Source: Actinomycetota bacterium (lineage in GTDB: Bacteria > Actinomycetota > Acidimicrobiia > Acidimicrobiales > JAJPHD01). From it: DNA of 64,000 nucleotides. How positions within the stretch are numbered: the stretch's first letter is position 1; each line of letters opens with the position of its first letter. The DNA is taken from NCBI GenBank assembly GCA_021325455.1, contig JAJPHD010000017.1:1-64000 (forward strand), read 5' to 3'. The notes under the pieces were generated by a model. The model ran no database searches, was not told where the DNA came from, and worked only from the letters and a program-made list of their open reading frames with translations. Position numbers and translations under genes: made by a program. Positions 1 through 8,003 of this stretch are shown here, one piece after another.

Positions 1-403
1 GCCCGGGACAAGGCGGTGTCGCTGAGCGTCGTGCACGGGAGCGTCCTCGCGCTTCGCAACCTGCTCGACGACATCACCCTGTGGGGGTGGGCGGAGCATC
101 CCGGTCGGCGCCTGGGGGTCTGTGCTACCGACGTCCCGCGCCTGCCCCTGCCGCTGCCATGTGGCCCTCGCCTGCGCTGCGCTCCCCTCCGCCTACGACA
201 AGGCCATCGGCAAGGTCTGTCGTCTCATCCCAGTCGCTCCCCCCGGCTCCCCGGCAATCCCCCCGAAGCTGGAGTGGATCGCCTCGGAGTACCTGAAGAC
301 ACGCCTCGGGACCGGCTACTGCTCCCGGCACGTCGCGGCCGAGGCCTGTCGCTACGCGAACGTGGGCGAGACCTGTGACAATTTCGTGGCCGTGACTGCC
401 TGA
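1..403 (+). pseudogene. Decayed tyrosine recombinase/integrase remnant (5' end outside window)
   Basis: Frame 1 from the window edge reads like the core-binding domain of a tyrosine recombinase (ALRNLLDDITLWGWAEHPGR, then DVPRLPLPLP near base 150). The reading then has to shift to frame 2, where positions of about 270-390 resemble the Cys-rich tail seen on some actinobacterial integrases (key residues GYCSRH, CRYAN and ETCDNF), ending at a TGA at 401-403. The roughly 200-residue catalytic domain with its R-H-R-Y residues is missing between the two pieces, so this is a frameshifted, internally deleted relic rather than a working enzyme. It sits at the downstream edge of the pilus operon. The family call rests on remembered sequence similarity of the two ends only. 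Confidence 0.5.
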
Positions 404-595
404 CAGACTGGGTCAGCGGCGAGGTTCAAGGCGGGCTGGTCTACACCACTGCGCGGGGCGCCATCCATCGCTCGTAGCCGTGACCAGTGGCGGCTTGACC
501 ATCAAGGTCCCCAGCGTGGCAGGAGACGGGGTGATCAGACGACTCGTGCCACGGAGTTGCCATCCGCTGTCCCCATGGCGGCCAGGACTGCTGGG

Positions 596-1942
596 TCAGG
601 GTGTCGTCGCCGAGCAGTCCGACTGGGGGCAGGGCTCCTCCCGCCAGTTGACGAGCTTCACCTGCTGGCTGCTGATCGAGCTGAGCGACTGGTCGTAATG
701 GAGGGCGAACTGGGCGCCGATCGATGACTTGGAGCTCGAGTTCTGGGCCGTGGAGCCAACGGTGAGGGCCCCCCACATCGATATTTGCGGGGAGTTGTTG
801 GTGGACAGCACGGCTTGGGGGGCATAGATGACGCCCCACCAGTCGATGTGGTTGCCGGCGAAGACGACGCTGGTCCCTCGGCTGTAGATCCGCAAGCCTC
901 CTGACCATCCCGGGCAGTAGTACGAGGCGGGATTGCCGAACACGTCCGTACCCGTGTAGCTGAGGCAAGTGGCTGGAGTTGGCGGGTCGATGGCGCCCAC
1001 ATTGCCGTTGCCGCTCCCGATCTGGACGGTGCCGGTGGCATAGATGTTCACCGGGTCGGACATGGACACCCCAGAACCGAGGGTGCAGCCCGGCTCGATG
1101 GTCACGTTCACGTAGACGTAGGTCCCGGGGGACAGGGGCGTGGTGCACACCAGGCTGGTGGTGGGGGTGCCCGGTATCTTCGGGGTCGGGTCCTGGTAGG
1201 AGCCGGGTTCGTAGATGATGTCGTTTGACGGGCACGCCCCCGAGCCGGATGGAGGGGGCGTGCTGCCGGAGTCGTCGTAGACGATGCAGCCGTCCACCGG
1301 GTATCCGGGGGTGGTCTGGTTGTAGGTGCAGTTGGTGACCCCGTTGCCGTTGCCCTGGTTGCCGAACGTCATGCTGTTCACGTCGTCCGTGGCGACTATC
1401 CCCTGACCTGTGCACATGTCCTGGGCGGTGGCGCCGTTGGTGAAGCTGTCCACCGAGATACCCGAGGACAGGTGCATGCCTGAGTTGGCGAAGAGGGCGT
1501 CGGCGAAGAGGCTCTGGGTCTCGGCATCCGCCTCGATCTTGCGCTGGGCCCCCCGCCAGTCCTTGCCGACCGAGATGATGTGCCACGAAGCGGGCGTGGT
1601 CCCCGCCGATGTGTAGCTGTACGTGTAGCTTCCCGCTCCGGGAACGGAGACCGTCGTTGGCCCTCCCGTCCCCCCGTTGGTGGCGTCCCGGACGGCCTGG
1701 TTGACGCCGGCGTCGGCCAGCTGGAGGGCGGCCGCCGAGCTGCCTGCTCGCACCGTGGTGTCCTGGGCGAAGAGGGCGTTGGCAAGGGATGCCACCACGA
1801 GCATGGAGACCACGGCGGCCACCATGATCACGACTATGAGGCTTCCCCTCTCGTCGTGGTGACGTCTGCAGGGCAGCCGGGCTCCTTGCCACCGCGCCCG
1901 GGCCCCGCCTTGAGCCGGTCTGGTCTGTGTCAGGGAGTTCAT
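596..1942 (-). CDS. PilX-like pilus assembly membrane protein
   Basis: A 448-residue protein with one hydrophobic segment at about residues 34-56, preceded by basic residues and ERG. This is the arrangement of PilX/prepilin-like proteins, but the canonical Phe+1/Glu+5 prepilin residues are not present. The rest is a long Gly/Ser/Thr-rich extracytoplasmic domain with several Cys (TSLVCTTP, NCTYNQ) that could form disulfides. Its ATG overlaps the stop of the upstream prepilin gene (ATGA at 1939-1942), so it is translated from the pilus operon as the last gene. It probably acts as a minor pilin or an assembly or adhesion factor at the pilus tip. The position in the operon is a stronger argument than the sequence itself. 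Confidence 0.6.
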   Translation of the reverse strand: MNSLTQTRPAQGGARARWQGARLPCRRHHDERGSLIVVIMVAAVVSMLVVASLANALFAQDTTVRAGSSAAALQLADAGVNQAVRDATNGGTGGPTTVSVPGAGSYTYSYTSAGTTPASWHIISVGKDWRGAQRKIEADAETQSLFADALFANSGMHLSSGISVDSFTNGATAQDMCTGQGIVATDDVNSMTFGNQGNGNGVTNCTYNQTTPGYPVDGCIVYDDSGSTPPPSGSGACPSNDIIYEPGSYQDPTPKIPGTPTTSLVCTTPLSPGTYVYVNVTIEPGCTLGSGVSMSDPVNIYATGTVQIGSGNGNVGAIDPPTPATCLSYTGTDVFGNPASYYCPGWSGGLRIYSRGTSVVFAGNHIDWWGVIYAPQAVLSTNNSPQISMWGALTVGSTAQNSSSKSSIGAQFALHYDQSLSSISSQQVKLVNWREEPCPQSDCSATTP

Positions 1943-2628
1943 GATCCTGTCCGGTTGTTGCGGAGGGCCACGGAGGAGTCCAGCTCCATGGCCGGGTTGG
2001 CGCCGGCTGGTGGCTCGATCAGCTCGACCTTGATGGTGGCGGCCAGGGCGAAGGGGTTGGGGTTGGTGCCGGAAGTGGCGAGCTCGTTCCCGTAGCCGTC
2101 GTAGTAGGTGAACAGCGGGGTGGAGCCGTTGCTGAGGTCGGAGATGACGGGGGTCCGGCTGAAACCCGTCGATGCCGAGCAGGCGCCCCCCGGTGAGGAT
2201 GCCGTGTAGTTAGTGCTGGACTTGTACACCGTCCCCCCCGACAGCCAGTAGGTCAGCACGGTGCTCGGGTAGAGCAGGTGCCGGTTGCTGTAGGTGCAGG
2301 TATCGGTCGGCGTCTGGTCGTGGATGACGGTGAACTGGAGGCAGTCGCCGTAGTCCGCCGGGTAGGTGCCGCCGCTGGGGCAGGCGGAGGGGTAGGTGGT
2401 CGAGATGGAGGTGGCTGCCCTGACGTCCTCAGTTATGGTCCTCATGGCCAGCTGCAGCTGGTTCTCCGCCTGGGAGCGGACATCGGCAGAGGCTGTGCCG
2501 GTCGTGACGTTGATGAAGAACTCGGTGGCGATGGCCATCACGATCCCCAGGACCACGAGCACGACCATGAGCTCCACCACGGTGAACCCTTGCTGGCCTG
2601 GAGCCCCCTGAGCCCGGAGCGGCCTCAC
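1939..2628 (-). CDS. Type IV prepilin-like protein (PilW-like)
   Basis: A 229-residue protein with a class III signal: a short basic leader, then QQGFTVVELMVVLVVLGIVM, where Gly-1, Phe+1 and Glu+5 fit cleavage and N-methylation by the prepilin peptidase encoded at 18956-19738. The following helix is hydrophobic (about residues 15-37), with a Ser/Thr-rich globular domain containing Cys residues after it. The GTG start overlaps the stop of the upstream prepilin gene (GTGA, 2625-2628) and its own stop overlaps the next ATG. It is most likely a minor pilin, since the gene sits in a run of three pilin-like genes and the protein is longer than a typical major pilin. Confidence 0.75.
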   Translation of the reverse strand: MRPLRAQGAPGQQGFTVVELMVVLVVLGIVMAIATEFFINVTTGTASADVRSQAENQLQLAMRTITEDVRAATSISTTYPSACPSGGTYPADYGDCLQFTVIHDQTPTDTCTYSNRHLLYPSTVLTYWLSGGTVYKSSTNYTASSPGGACSASTGFSRTPVISDLSNGSTPLFTYYDGYGNELATSGTNPNPFALAATIKVELIEPPAGANPAMELDSSVALRNNRTGS

Positions 2629-4019
2629 TGGAAGGTCACCGGGGAGCTGGCTGCCGCCGTCGTGGAGCCGTTGTCCACAGTGTCGGTGGGGCAGGACGTG
2701 GTGGATGTGGTGGACGTGGTTGACGTCGTGGTCGAGCTGGCACAGGGGTTGCCGCTCTGCTGGGCAGCTGTGAAGTAGAAGGGCTGGGATCCGGTCGGGA
2801 AGCGGTAGGAGGAGGTCGTGGAGATGGTGGCTGACCAGGTGCAGGGGTCCCCCTGGGGGTCGCAGGCGCTCCCGGGCTGCAGGCTGATGCTGGCCGCCCC
2901 GGTGACCGTCTCGAAGGTCACGCTCACGGTGTCATAGACGGTGACGTTCGTGGTGTCGGCGGACACCGTGACGTCCTGGGTCAGGTATCCCGCTGAGTCG
3001 GTGGAGACAGGGGTCGATGGCACGCTGGTCGACGAGATGGCGGGGAGGGTGGACGAGGTGCACCCTCCGCTCGGGCAGAAGGTATTGGCCGGCACCACGA
3101 TCGAGCTGTTGGATTCGTCGTCGGACTGACGGATGGCCGTGATCGTGAAGTACTGCGACCCGGTCGGGAACTCGTACTGGCTGCTCGAGGCCGGAATGGT
3201 GCCTTTCCAGGTGGTGCCGTCGGTGGAGGTGAGGGACAGCTCCTGGGGTGTCGGGGTACCGTTCTGGAGGGCGAGGAAGTTGGCCACCACCACGTCGCTC
3301 GAGCTCAGGCCGCTGGTCGTGGCCGTGATGGTGAGGGAGCTTGTCAGCTGGCCGGAGCTGTCGACTGTGCTGTTGGTGGAGCCGCTGGCGTTGACCACGG
3401 TCGGGGGGGACGAGGTGGAGAAGCCGGGGGGGGTGCTGCCCGGGGCGTTGGGCTGGCTCGGCACCCTGAGGGCGCTCTGCTCGGTGACCTGGTGGTTCCC
3501 GGCCTGGTCGGTCCAGCTCACCACTACGGCCAGGCTCTTCTGGGTCTCGGTGGCATCGGCCCACACGATGTACCGGTCCACCTTGTAGCTGACGTCGTCC
3601 TTCGTGCAGGTGTAGTTGGCGGCCGGGACCGGCATGGTGGTCAGGGTGGCCGTGGTGGCGTGGCAGGGATCCTCGTAGGTGGGGTCGGAGCAGTTGGTGA
3701 GCATGACGGGGCTCAACCCGCTCAGGTTGGCGGGTGGCGCATCGGAAGCCGTCTGGCACAGCCCGAGGTGGGAATAGTCGAAGCTCTGAAGGTTCTCCAT
3801 CCCTTGGGTGGCGTACTCGTTGGCCTGGGCCCGGGTCTTGTTGATCCCGACGACCTTGAGGGTCGAGATGAGGACCCCCGCCAGGGCCATGAAGACCACC
3901 GCGCACACGAGAAGGGCGACGACCATCTCTATGAGCGTGAAGCCTTCCTCGCCGCGGCCCTCCCGCCCGGGCCTGCCCGTGGCCGGGTACTGGCCCCCCG
4001 CCGGGCCTTCGCTCTTCAT
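2625..4019 (-). CDS. Type IV prepilin-like protein (PilV-like) with long extracellular domain
   Basis: A 464-residue protein with the prepilin motif GEEGFTLIEMVVALLVC (Gly-1, Phe+1, Glu+5) after a basic leader of about 27 residues. At 464 residues it is far longer than a major pilin. The extracellular part has two similar beta-rich stretches (around SSLTITATTSGL and TQDVTVSADTTN, each followed by a PTGSQ motif), suggesting duplicated Ig-like modules, and ends in a Ser/Thr-rich tail (about 2690-2740). Start and stop overlap neighbouring genes by 4 bases (4016-4019, 2625-2628). The likely role is a minor pilin exposing adhesive modules. The module duplication is my reading and has not been computed. 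Confidence 0.72.
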   Translation of the reverse strand: MKSEGPAGGQYPATGRPGREGRGEEGFTLIEMVVALLVCAVVFMALAGVLISTLKVVGINKTRAQANEYATQGMENLQSFDYSHLGLCQTASDAPPANLSGLSPVMLTNCSDPTYEDPCHATTATLTTMPVPAANYTCTKDDVSYKVDRYIVWADATETQKSLAVVVSWTDQAGNHQVTEQSALRVPSQPNAPGSTPPGFSTSSPPTVVNASGSTNSTVDSSGQLTSSLTITATTSGLSSSDVVVANFLALQNGTPTPQELSLTSTDGTTWKGTIPASSSQYEFPTGSQYFTITAIRQSDDESNSSIVVPANTFCPSGGCTSSTLPAISSTSVPSTPVSTDSAGYLTQDVTVSADTTNVTVYDTVSVTFETVTGAASISLQPGSACDPQGDPCTWSATISTTSSYRFPTGSQPFYFTAAQQSGNPCASSTTTSTTSTTSTTSCPTDTVDNGSTTAAASSPVTFQ

Positions 4020-4903
4020 TGGGCGATGGTGCTCACCTGCAGCCGCCGGAGGAAGCCGCAGGCTGTGTTCACCGTGACCTCGGCCCGGAGGGCGATGCTG
4101 CCCGTGTCACCCCCGCTCTGGTAGGCGGATATACCCCCTGAGGTCTGGAACAGGTCCGTGATCAGGTTGTAGATGACCGTCTCGACGGGGGTGTCGGTGC
4201 TGGCGTAGTGGTTGAGCGCTGTCTTGGACGAGGCCAGCAGGGACTTGCCCATCTGGAGTATGGCCTTGTCGTTGGCCAGGGTGAGGGCCGGGCCCACTCC
4301 CTTGGTCAGCTTGTCCTGGGGCAGGGTGGAGAAGGCATGGCAGGTGGAGAGGCCGGCGGCCAGGGCCTCGGCGTCCCCTGGCGCCATGTAGGTCTTGGGA
4401 ACGCTGGGGGCGGCGGCCTTGGGTTGCGTGGTGGTGGGCGTCGAGGCCGACGACCCTGACCCCGACGGCCCGGTCCCTGACGACGGTCCGGGGGACGACG
4501 ACCCCGACGAAGGCGAGCCGGGGGAGGACGCCGGCTGCTTGGCGGCGGCCGTGGTGGGGGTCGAGGCCTTCAGTGCGGCCGCCATGGCCCGGGTGGGGAC
4601 GAAGGGGTTGCGGGTGGCACCGGAGGTGGGCAGGACGGCCGGCCCCCGCCGGCGGTGCGCCCGGGCCGAGGCTGTCGTCCCCGCCCCCGCTGCCGCCGGG
4701 GGCGCCGAGGCGGCCGTCATGGCGACAGGGCCCTGATGGAGGTGCGTGTAGCCGAAGGTCGCCCCCAGGAGGACCACGGCCGTGCCGCCGATGATCCCCA
4801 GGCGCTTGAGGGCGGCTGCTTGCGAGCCAGGGCCGGATCCGCCTCCGGCTCTGGCCCTCCGGCTCCCGCCACGCTTGGCCTTGGTCGCGGACATCCTGCT
4901 CAT
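4016..4903 (-). CDS. Pilus-operon membrane protein in the PilP position
   Basis: The reading frame is open much further upstream, but the start is placed at ATG 4903 because it overlaps the pilO stop (ATGA, 4900-4903), giving 295 residues. The N-terminus is very basic (KAKRGGSRRARAGG), followed by one membrane segment (about residues 35-55, GTAVVLLGATFGY) and a Pro/Ser/Thr-rich linker. The motif TRNPFVPT recalls the D/NPF box of PilP and other alignment-complex proteins. The C-terminal domain (about 190-295) is mixed alpha/beta with no recognised family. The order pilMN-pilO-this gene matches pilMNOP, but a secretin partner is not visible. An alternative in-frame ATG lies at 4894. The function is inferred from position. 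Confidence 0.6.
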   Translation of the reverse strand: MSRMSATKAKRGGSRRARAGGGSGPGSQAAALKRLGIIGGTAVVLLGATFGYTHLHQGPVAMTAASAPPAAAGAGTTASARAHRRRGPAVLPTSGATRNPFVPTRAMAAALKASTPTTAAAKQPASSPGSPSSGSSSPGPSSGTGPSGSGSSASTPTTTQPKAAAPSVPKTYMAPGDAEALAAGLSTCHAFSTLPQDKLTKGVGPALTLANDKAILQMGKSLLASSKTALNHYASTDTPVETVIYNLITDLFQTSGGISAYQSGGDTGSIALRAEVTVNTACGFLRRLQVSTIAQ

Positions 4904-5571
4904 GACCCGGTGCTCCCTGACTGTGTGGTGCTGCTCGGCGCCGCGGCACTGGCGCCACTGCTGCCCGGCTGCACGACCGGCTGGGTGGTGAAGGCCTCGA
5001 ACTGCAGGCTTCCCTGGACCTGGGTGCCCCGGACGCTGGATGGCGAGGTGCCGGTGCCGGCCCCTCCGCCGGCACCGGCACCCCCCGCGCCAGCTCCGGA
5101 GCTGCCGGACAGCTGCACGGAGGTGACGACGATCAGGCGGGGGAGCTTGTAGAGGCCGTCCAGGAAGGCCTTCACGTCCCCGTACGAGCCCTGCAAGCTG
5201 GCCTGGGCCTGGACCACGGTGACGGGTATGCCCGAGACCGTGGAGGGGCTTTCGGGGGAGAGGCTGGCGAGCCTGACATGGCTCCTCTTGGCCAGGTGGT
5301 CCATCTGGTCGATCAGAGCGGCCAGGTCCACCTTCTTGGGTATGGCCCGGCTCAGGCGGGCCAGCAGGACCCGCCGCTCGGGGAGCAGCTTGCTGCGGCG
5401 CTTCAGGTCGGCCAGGTGAGCCTCCAGGCCGGGCACCGACTGCTCGAGCTGGGTCACCTTGGCCTGCTCGGCGGCCAGCCGATGGCTCTGGGGCCGGAAG
5501 GCGGCGACGTACCACACGACCACGGCCATGACCATGGCGGCCACGGCGACGGCCACGAAACGGCGGGTCAC
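4900..5571 (-). CDS. pilO: Type IV pilus inner-membrane alignment protein PilO
   Basis: GTG at 5571 is chosen over the longer open frame because GGGGAGG lies a few bases upstream and the protein then begins directly with a short basic stretch and a transmembrane helix (about residues 4-25), as PilO does. A coiled-coil follows (about 28-70: QAKVTQLEQSVPGLEAHL), then a ferredoxin-like PilO domain (KVDLAALIDQMDHLAKRSHV, then GSYGDVKAFLDGLYKLPRLI). The 223 residues fit the family. PilO pairs with the PilN part of the upstream protein in the cytoplasmic-membrane platform. A Gly/Ala-rich linker and a short tail end the protein. Confidence 0.82.
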   Translation of the reverse strand: MTRRFVAVAVAAMVMAVVVWYVAAFRPQSHRLAAEQAKVTQLEQSVPGLEAHLADLKRRSKLLPERRVLLARLSRAIPKKVDLAALIDQMDHLAKRSHVRLASLSPESPSTVSGIPVTVVQAQASLQGSYGDVKAFLDGLYKLPRLIVVTSVQLSGSSGAGAGGAGAGGGAGTGTSPSSVRGTQVQGSLQFEAFTTQPVVQPGSSGASAAAPSSTTQSGSTGS

Positions 5572-5602
5572 TGCTTGACCTCCCCGAGAGGGCCAGGAGC
5601 TC

Positions 5603-7585
5603 TCACCGGCCCATCTCCTCGTAATGCCCGTACCGGGTGGAGCGGGCCCCGCCCAGCACGTTGACGCTGGAGCTGAACTGCACGATGTTCGACCCGCCGC
5701 TTCCCGAGCCCCGGCTGAGGCTGGAGATGTAGACATCCCCGAGGGCCGGCGACGTCGAGAGCTGGCGGATCCACTGGGCCCCGCCATGGAAGTTGGTGGC
5801 CGTCCCCGAGATGGAGAGGTTGCCGATCACTGCCGTGGGGGCCGGCAACGTGGCTGCGGGGGTGGCTTGAGCGCCCGGCGTTGAGCTCGACGAGGCCGAG
5901 GACCCCGACGAGGCCGAGGACCCCGACGACGCTGTGGGGGAACTGGAGGACGGAGCGGTCCCCGAGGAGGAGGCTCCGGACGCCGACGAGCCCGAGGAGG
6001 ACGGTGACGACGAGGAGCCCGATGACGACGAGGAGCTGGACGGGGCGGTAGCCGGCGGTGGCGGAGTTGCCTGGCCCGAGAGCGAGGTCAGCACCACGTT
6101 GGCGGGCATGCGCCGGGCGATCTGGTCCAGGACGGTGGGCCAGCTGACCTCGTCCGCCACCACGGCAGCCGCCTGGCTCCTGTCGTGGGCCAGGGCCGAG
6201 TCCGTGGCCACCACCGTGTGGTAGCTGGCTATGTCCCGGTTGAGGGCCTGCACCTGGTCCTGTGCCGACACCACCTTGCGATGCTCGGAGCGGGCCTGCC
6301 AGGCCCGGAGACCGCTGAGGCCGGCCAGGAGGACCACGAGGGCGCCGGCGGCCACGGCCACGCCCCGGCGGGCCCTGGCCTGGGCCAGGCGGCGGCGGTA
6401 CTCCTCGGGCAGGAGGTCGAACTGGGACCCGAGGGCCAGGCCGACCGCAGTGGCGAGGAGGGGGTCGATGTGCACCAGGGTGTCGGAGCCCAAGCCGAGG
6501 GTTCTCACCTGGAGCCCGTCGGTCACCCGCCCCACCTCGACCGGGCAGGGGAGGCCCTGGACGAGGGCCCGGACCAGGGCGGCCAGCCGGGTGGCCCCGC
6601 CGGTGGCAAGCACCAGGTCCACGCCGGCGCCGTCCTCCTGCTGGAACAGCTCGATGGCGGCCCTGATCTCGGCCACTATGGACTCGATCACCGGCACCAT
6701 GGCCATCGCTGCCTGGGCCCTGGCCACGGGCGAGCCGGTGTGGCCCCTCTTTATGGCCTCGGCGTCCTCCAGCGGTATCCCCAGGCGACCGGCAATGGCT
6801 GCGGTGAGGGCCATGCCCCCCAGGGGGACCGTGCGAAGCAGCAGGGGAAGGCCGCCCCGGTGGATGGCCACGCTGGACTGCGCCGCTCCCACCACCACCA
6901 CGGCCTCGGCCGGCACGGCCAGCCCTTCCAGAGCCTGGAGGCCGTCTCCGGCGGCCTCCGGGAGCCCGGCTGCCCCCGCAAAGGCCCGGGCCAGGGCGGC
7001 CGAGCCCAGGTCCACTCCCACCACTGTGAGGCCGGCGGCCAAGGCCGCCTCCACCCGGCTGTTCACCAGCTCCCGGTGGGCCGCAGCCACCAGCACCTTC
7101 TGGCGGCGCTGGCCCTCCCCCTCGGGCTCGGGCCCACCTTCTGGGTCGGAGCCCGCCCCCCCCGGGGCGATGTCAGGGGTAGCAGGGTCCGCAGGCAGGC
7201 CGGCGGGGGCGGCCTCGCCGATCACCAGCGGCGAGAGCACGACGTCCTCGGGGGCGAACTGGGGGACGATGTCCTGGATCTGGTACCTGATGCTCTGGGC
7301 CAGCTCGTCGGCGTCGAGGACGGGGGTCTCGGTCCGGCGCGCCATGGCCCGGTTGCCCGAGACCGCGATGCGAACCCTGGTCGTGCTGAACTTGCCGAGG
7401 CGCCACAGCCGGCGGATGGCGTCTGCCGCCGACTCCTGGTCCACGACCGTCCCGTCGACCACAGCCTGGGGAGGCAGGAGCACCTGGCCCACGGCCAGCA
7501 GGCGGGGGAGGCGACCGCTGGTGTCCAGCTCGGCGGCGCGCACGGCGCTGGTGCCGATGTCCAGACCCACGATGCTCTTAGCCAC
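5603..7585 (-). CDS. pilM: Fused type IV pilus proteins PilM and PilN
   Basis: GTG at 7585 is preceded by CGGAGGTAGCT, a strong ribosome site, and yields 660 residues. Residues 1 to about 385 are an actin-like PilM: KSIVGLDIGTSAVRAAEL (phosphate 1), IRYQIQDIVP, VVVVGAAQSSVAI and VLATGGATRL (nucleotide-binding loops). Without a stop, the frame continues into a PilN-like part: FDLLPEEYRRRL at about 389 (the PilM-binding N-terminal motif of PilN), a membrane helix at about 407-428, a PilN-type periplasmic domain, and an unusually long Ser/Pro/Ala-rich linker (about 508-571) before a final beta-rich stretch. PilM and PilN are separate proteins in the well-studied systems. Here the cytoplasmic ring and the membrane anchor are one chain. 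An IS110 element separates this gene from pilC. Confidence 0.85.
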   Translation of the reverse strand: MAKSIVGLDIGTSAVRAAELDTSGRLPRLLAVGQVLLPPQAVVDGTVVDQESAADAIRRLWRLGKFSTTRVRIAVSGNRAMARRTETPVLDADELAQSIRYQIQDIVPQFAPEDVVLSPLVIGEAAPAGLPADPATPDIAPGGAGSDPEGGPEPEGEGQRRQKVLVAAAHRELVNSRVEAALAAGLTVVGVDLGSAALARAFAGAAGLPEAAGDGLQALEGLAVPAEAVVVVGAAQSSVAIHRGGLPLLLRTVPLGGMALTAAIAGRLGIPLEDAEAIKRGHTGSPVARAQAAMAMVPVIESIVAEIRAAIELFQQEDGAGVDLVLATGGATRLAALVRALVQGLPCPVEVGRVTDGLQVRTLGLGSDTLVHIDPLLATAVGLALGSQFDLLPEEYRRRLAQARARRGVAVAAGALVVLLAGLSGLRAWQARSEHRKVVSAQDQVQALNRDIASYHTVVATDSALAHDRSQAAAVVADEVSWPTVLDQIARRMPANVVLTSLSGQATPPPPATAPSSSSSSSGSSSSPSSSGSSASGASSSGTAPSSSSPTASSGSSASSGSSASSSSTPGAQATPAATLPAPTAVIGNLSISGTATNFHGGAQWIRQLSTSPALGDVYISSLSRGSGSGGSNIVQFSSSVNVLGGARSTRYGHYEEMGR

Positions 7586-7689
7586 AGCTACCTCCGTAAG
7601 GGCCCTCTCGGGGGGCGGTTTCGACGTCTGTTGGTTTCGGCAGGCCCCGGCGCCAACTGGAGGGAAGACCGGCCGGGGCTCATGTAAGG

Positions 7690-8003
7690 GACACCGGCAC
7701 CATGGGTCCACCACGAGACTGACGTTCCAGGGTTGCATGGTCATCCCGGCTGGTCCGGGGAGTGGCGTCGAGATCGGTTCTGGGGGAGGCCGTTGAGAGC
7801 CTCGCCCCGTTCTTCTGATTGCCACACCCGGCCCGGCCACGGATGCCCCGGATAAGGGAAGTGGACCGGTCCGAAGAGGCCGGGTCCGGTTGCAGCACAT
7901 GAGTGGGAGCCGCGGTTGGGCGTGTCTCCCTGGGACCGTGGCCTGATGCGTGCGTCGCTCCTGCGGGCGAGCCGGTGGAAGAGACACGAGAGAGAGGAAC
8001 GAC
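7690..8003 (+). ncRNA. Candidate IS110 bridge (guide) RNA region
   Basis: IS110-group transposases are guided by a structured RNA made from the non-coding left end upstream of the transposase gene (established for IS621). Here that end is about 320 bases long with no gene of its own. It contains an 8-bp complementary pair, ACCCGGCC at 7826-7833 and GGCCGGGT at 7878-7885, enclosing a 44-base region that itself holds the palindrome GGACCGGTCC (7863-7872). A stem with a large internal loop is the expected shape of a target- or donor-binding loop. The exact RNA ends and its guide sequences are not determined. Confidence 0.35.

Noticed and set aside
480-698. Short plus-strand ORF downstream of the integrase relic
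   Set aside because: It overlaps the 3' end of the PilX-like gene on the other strand, has no ribosome site and no recognisable protein features.
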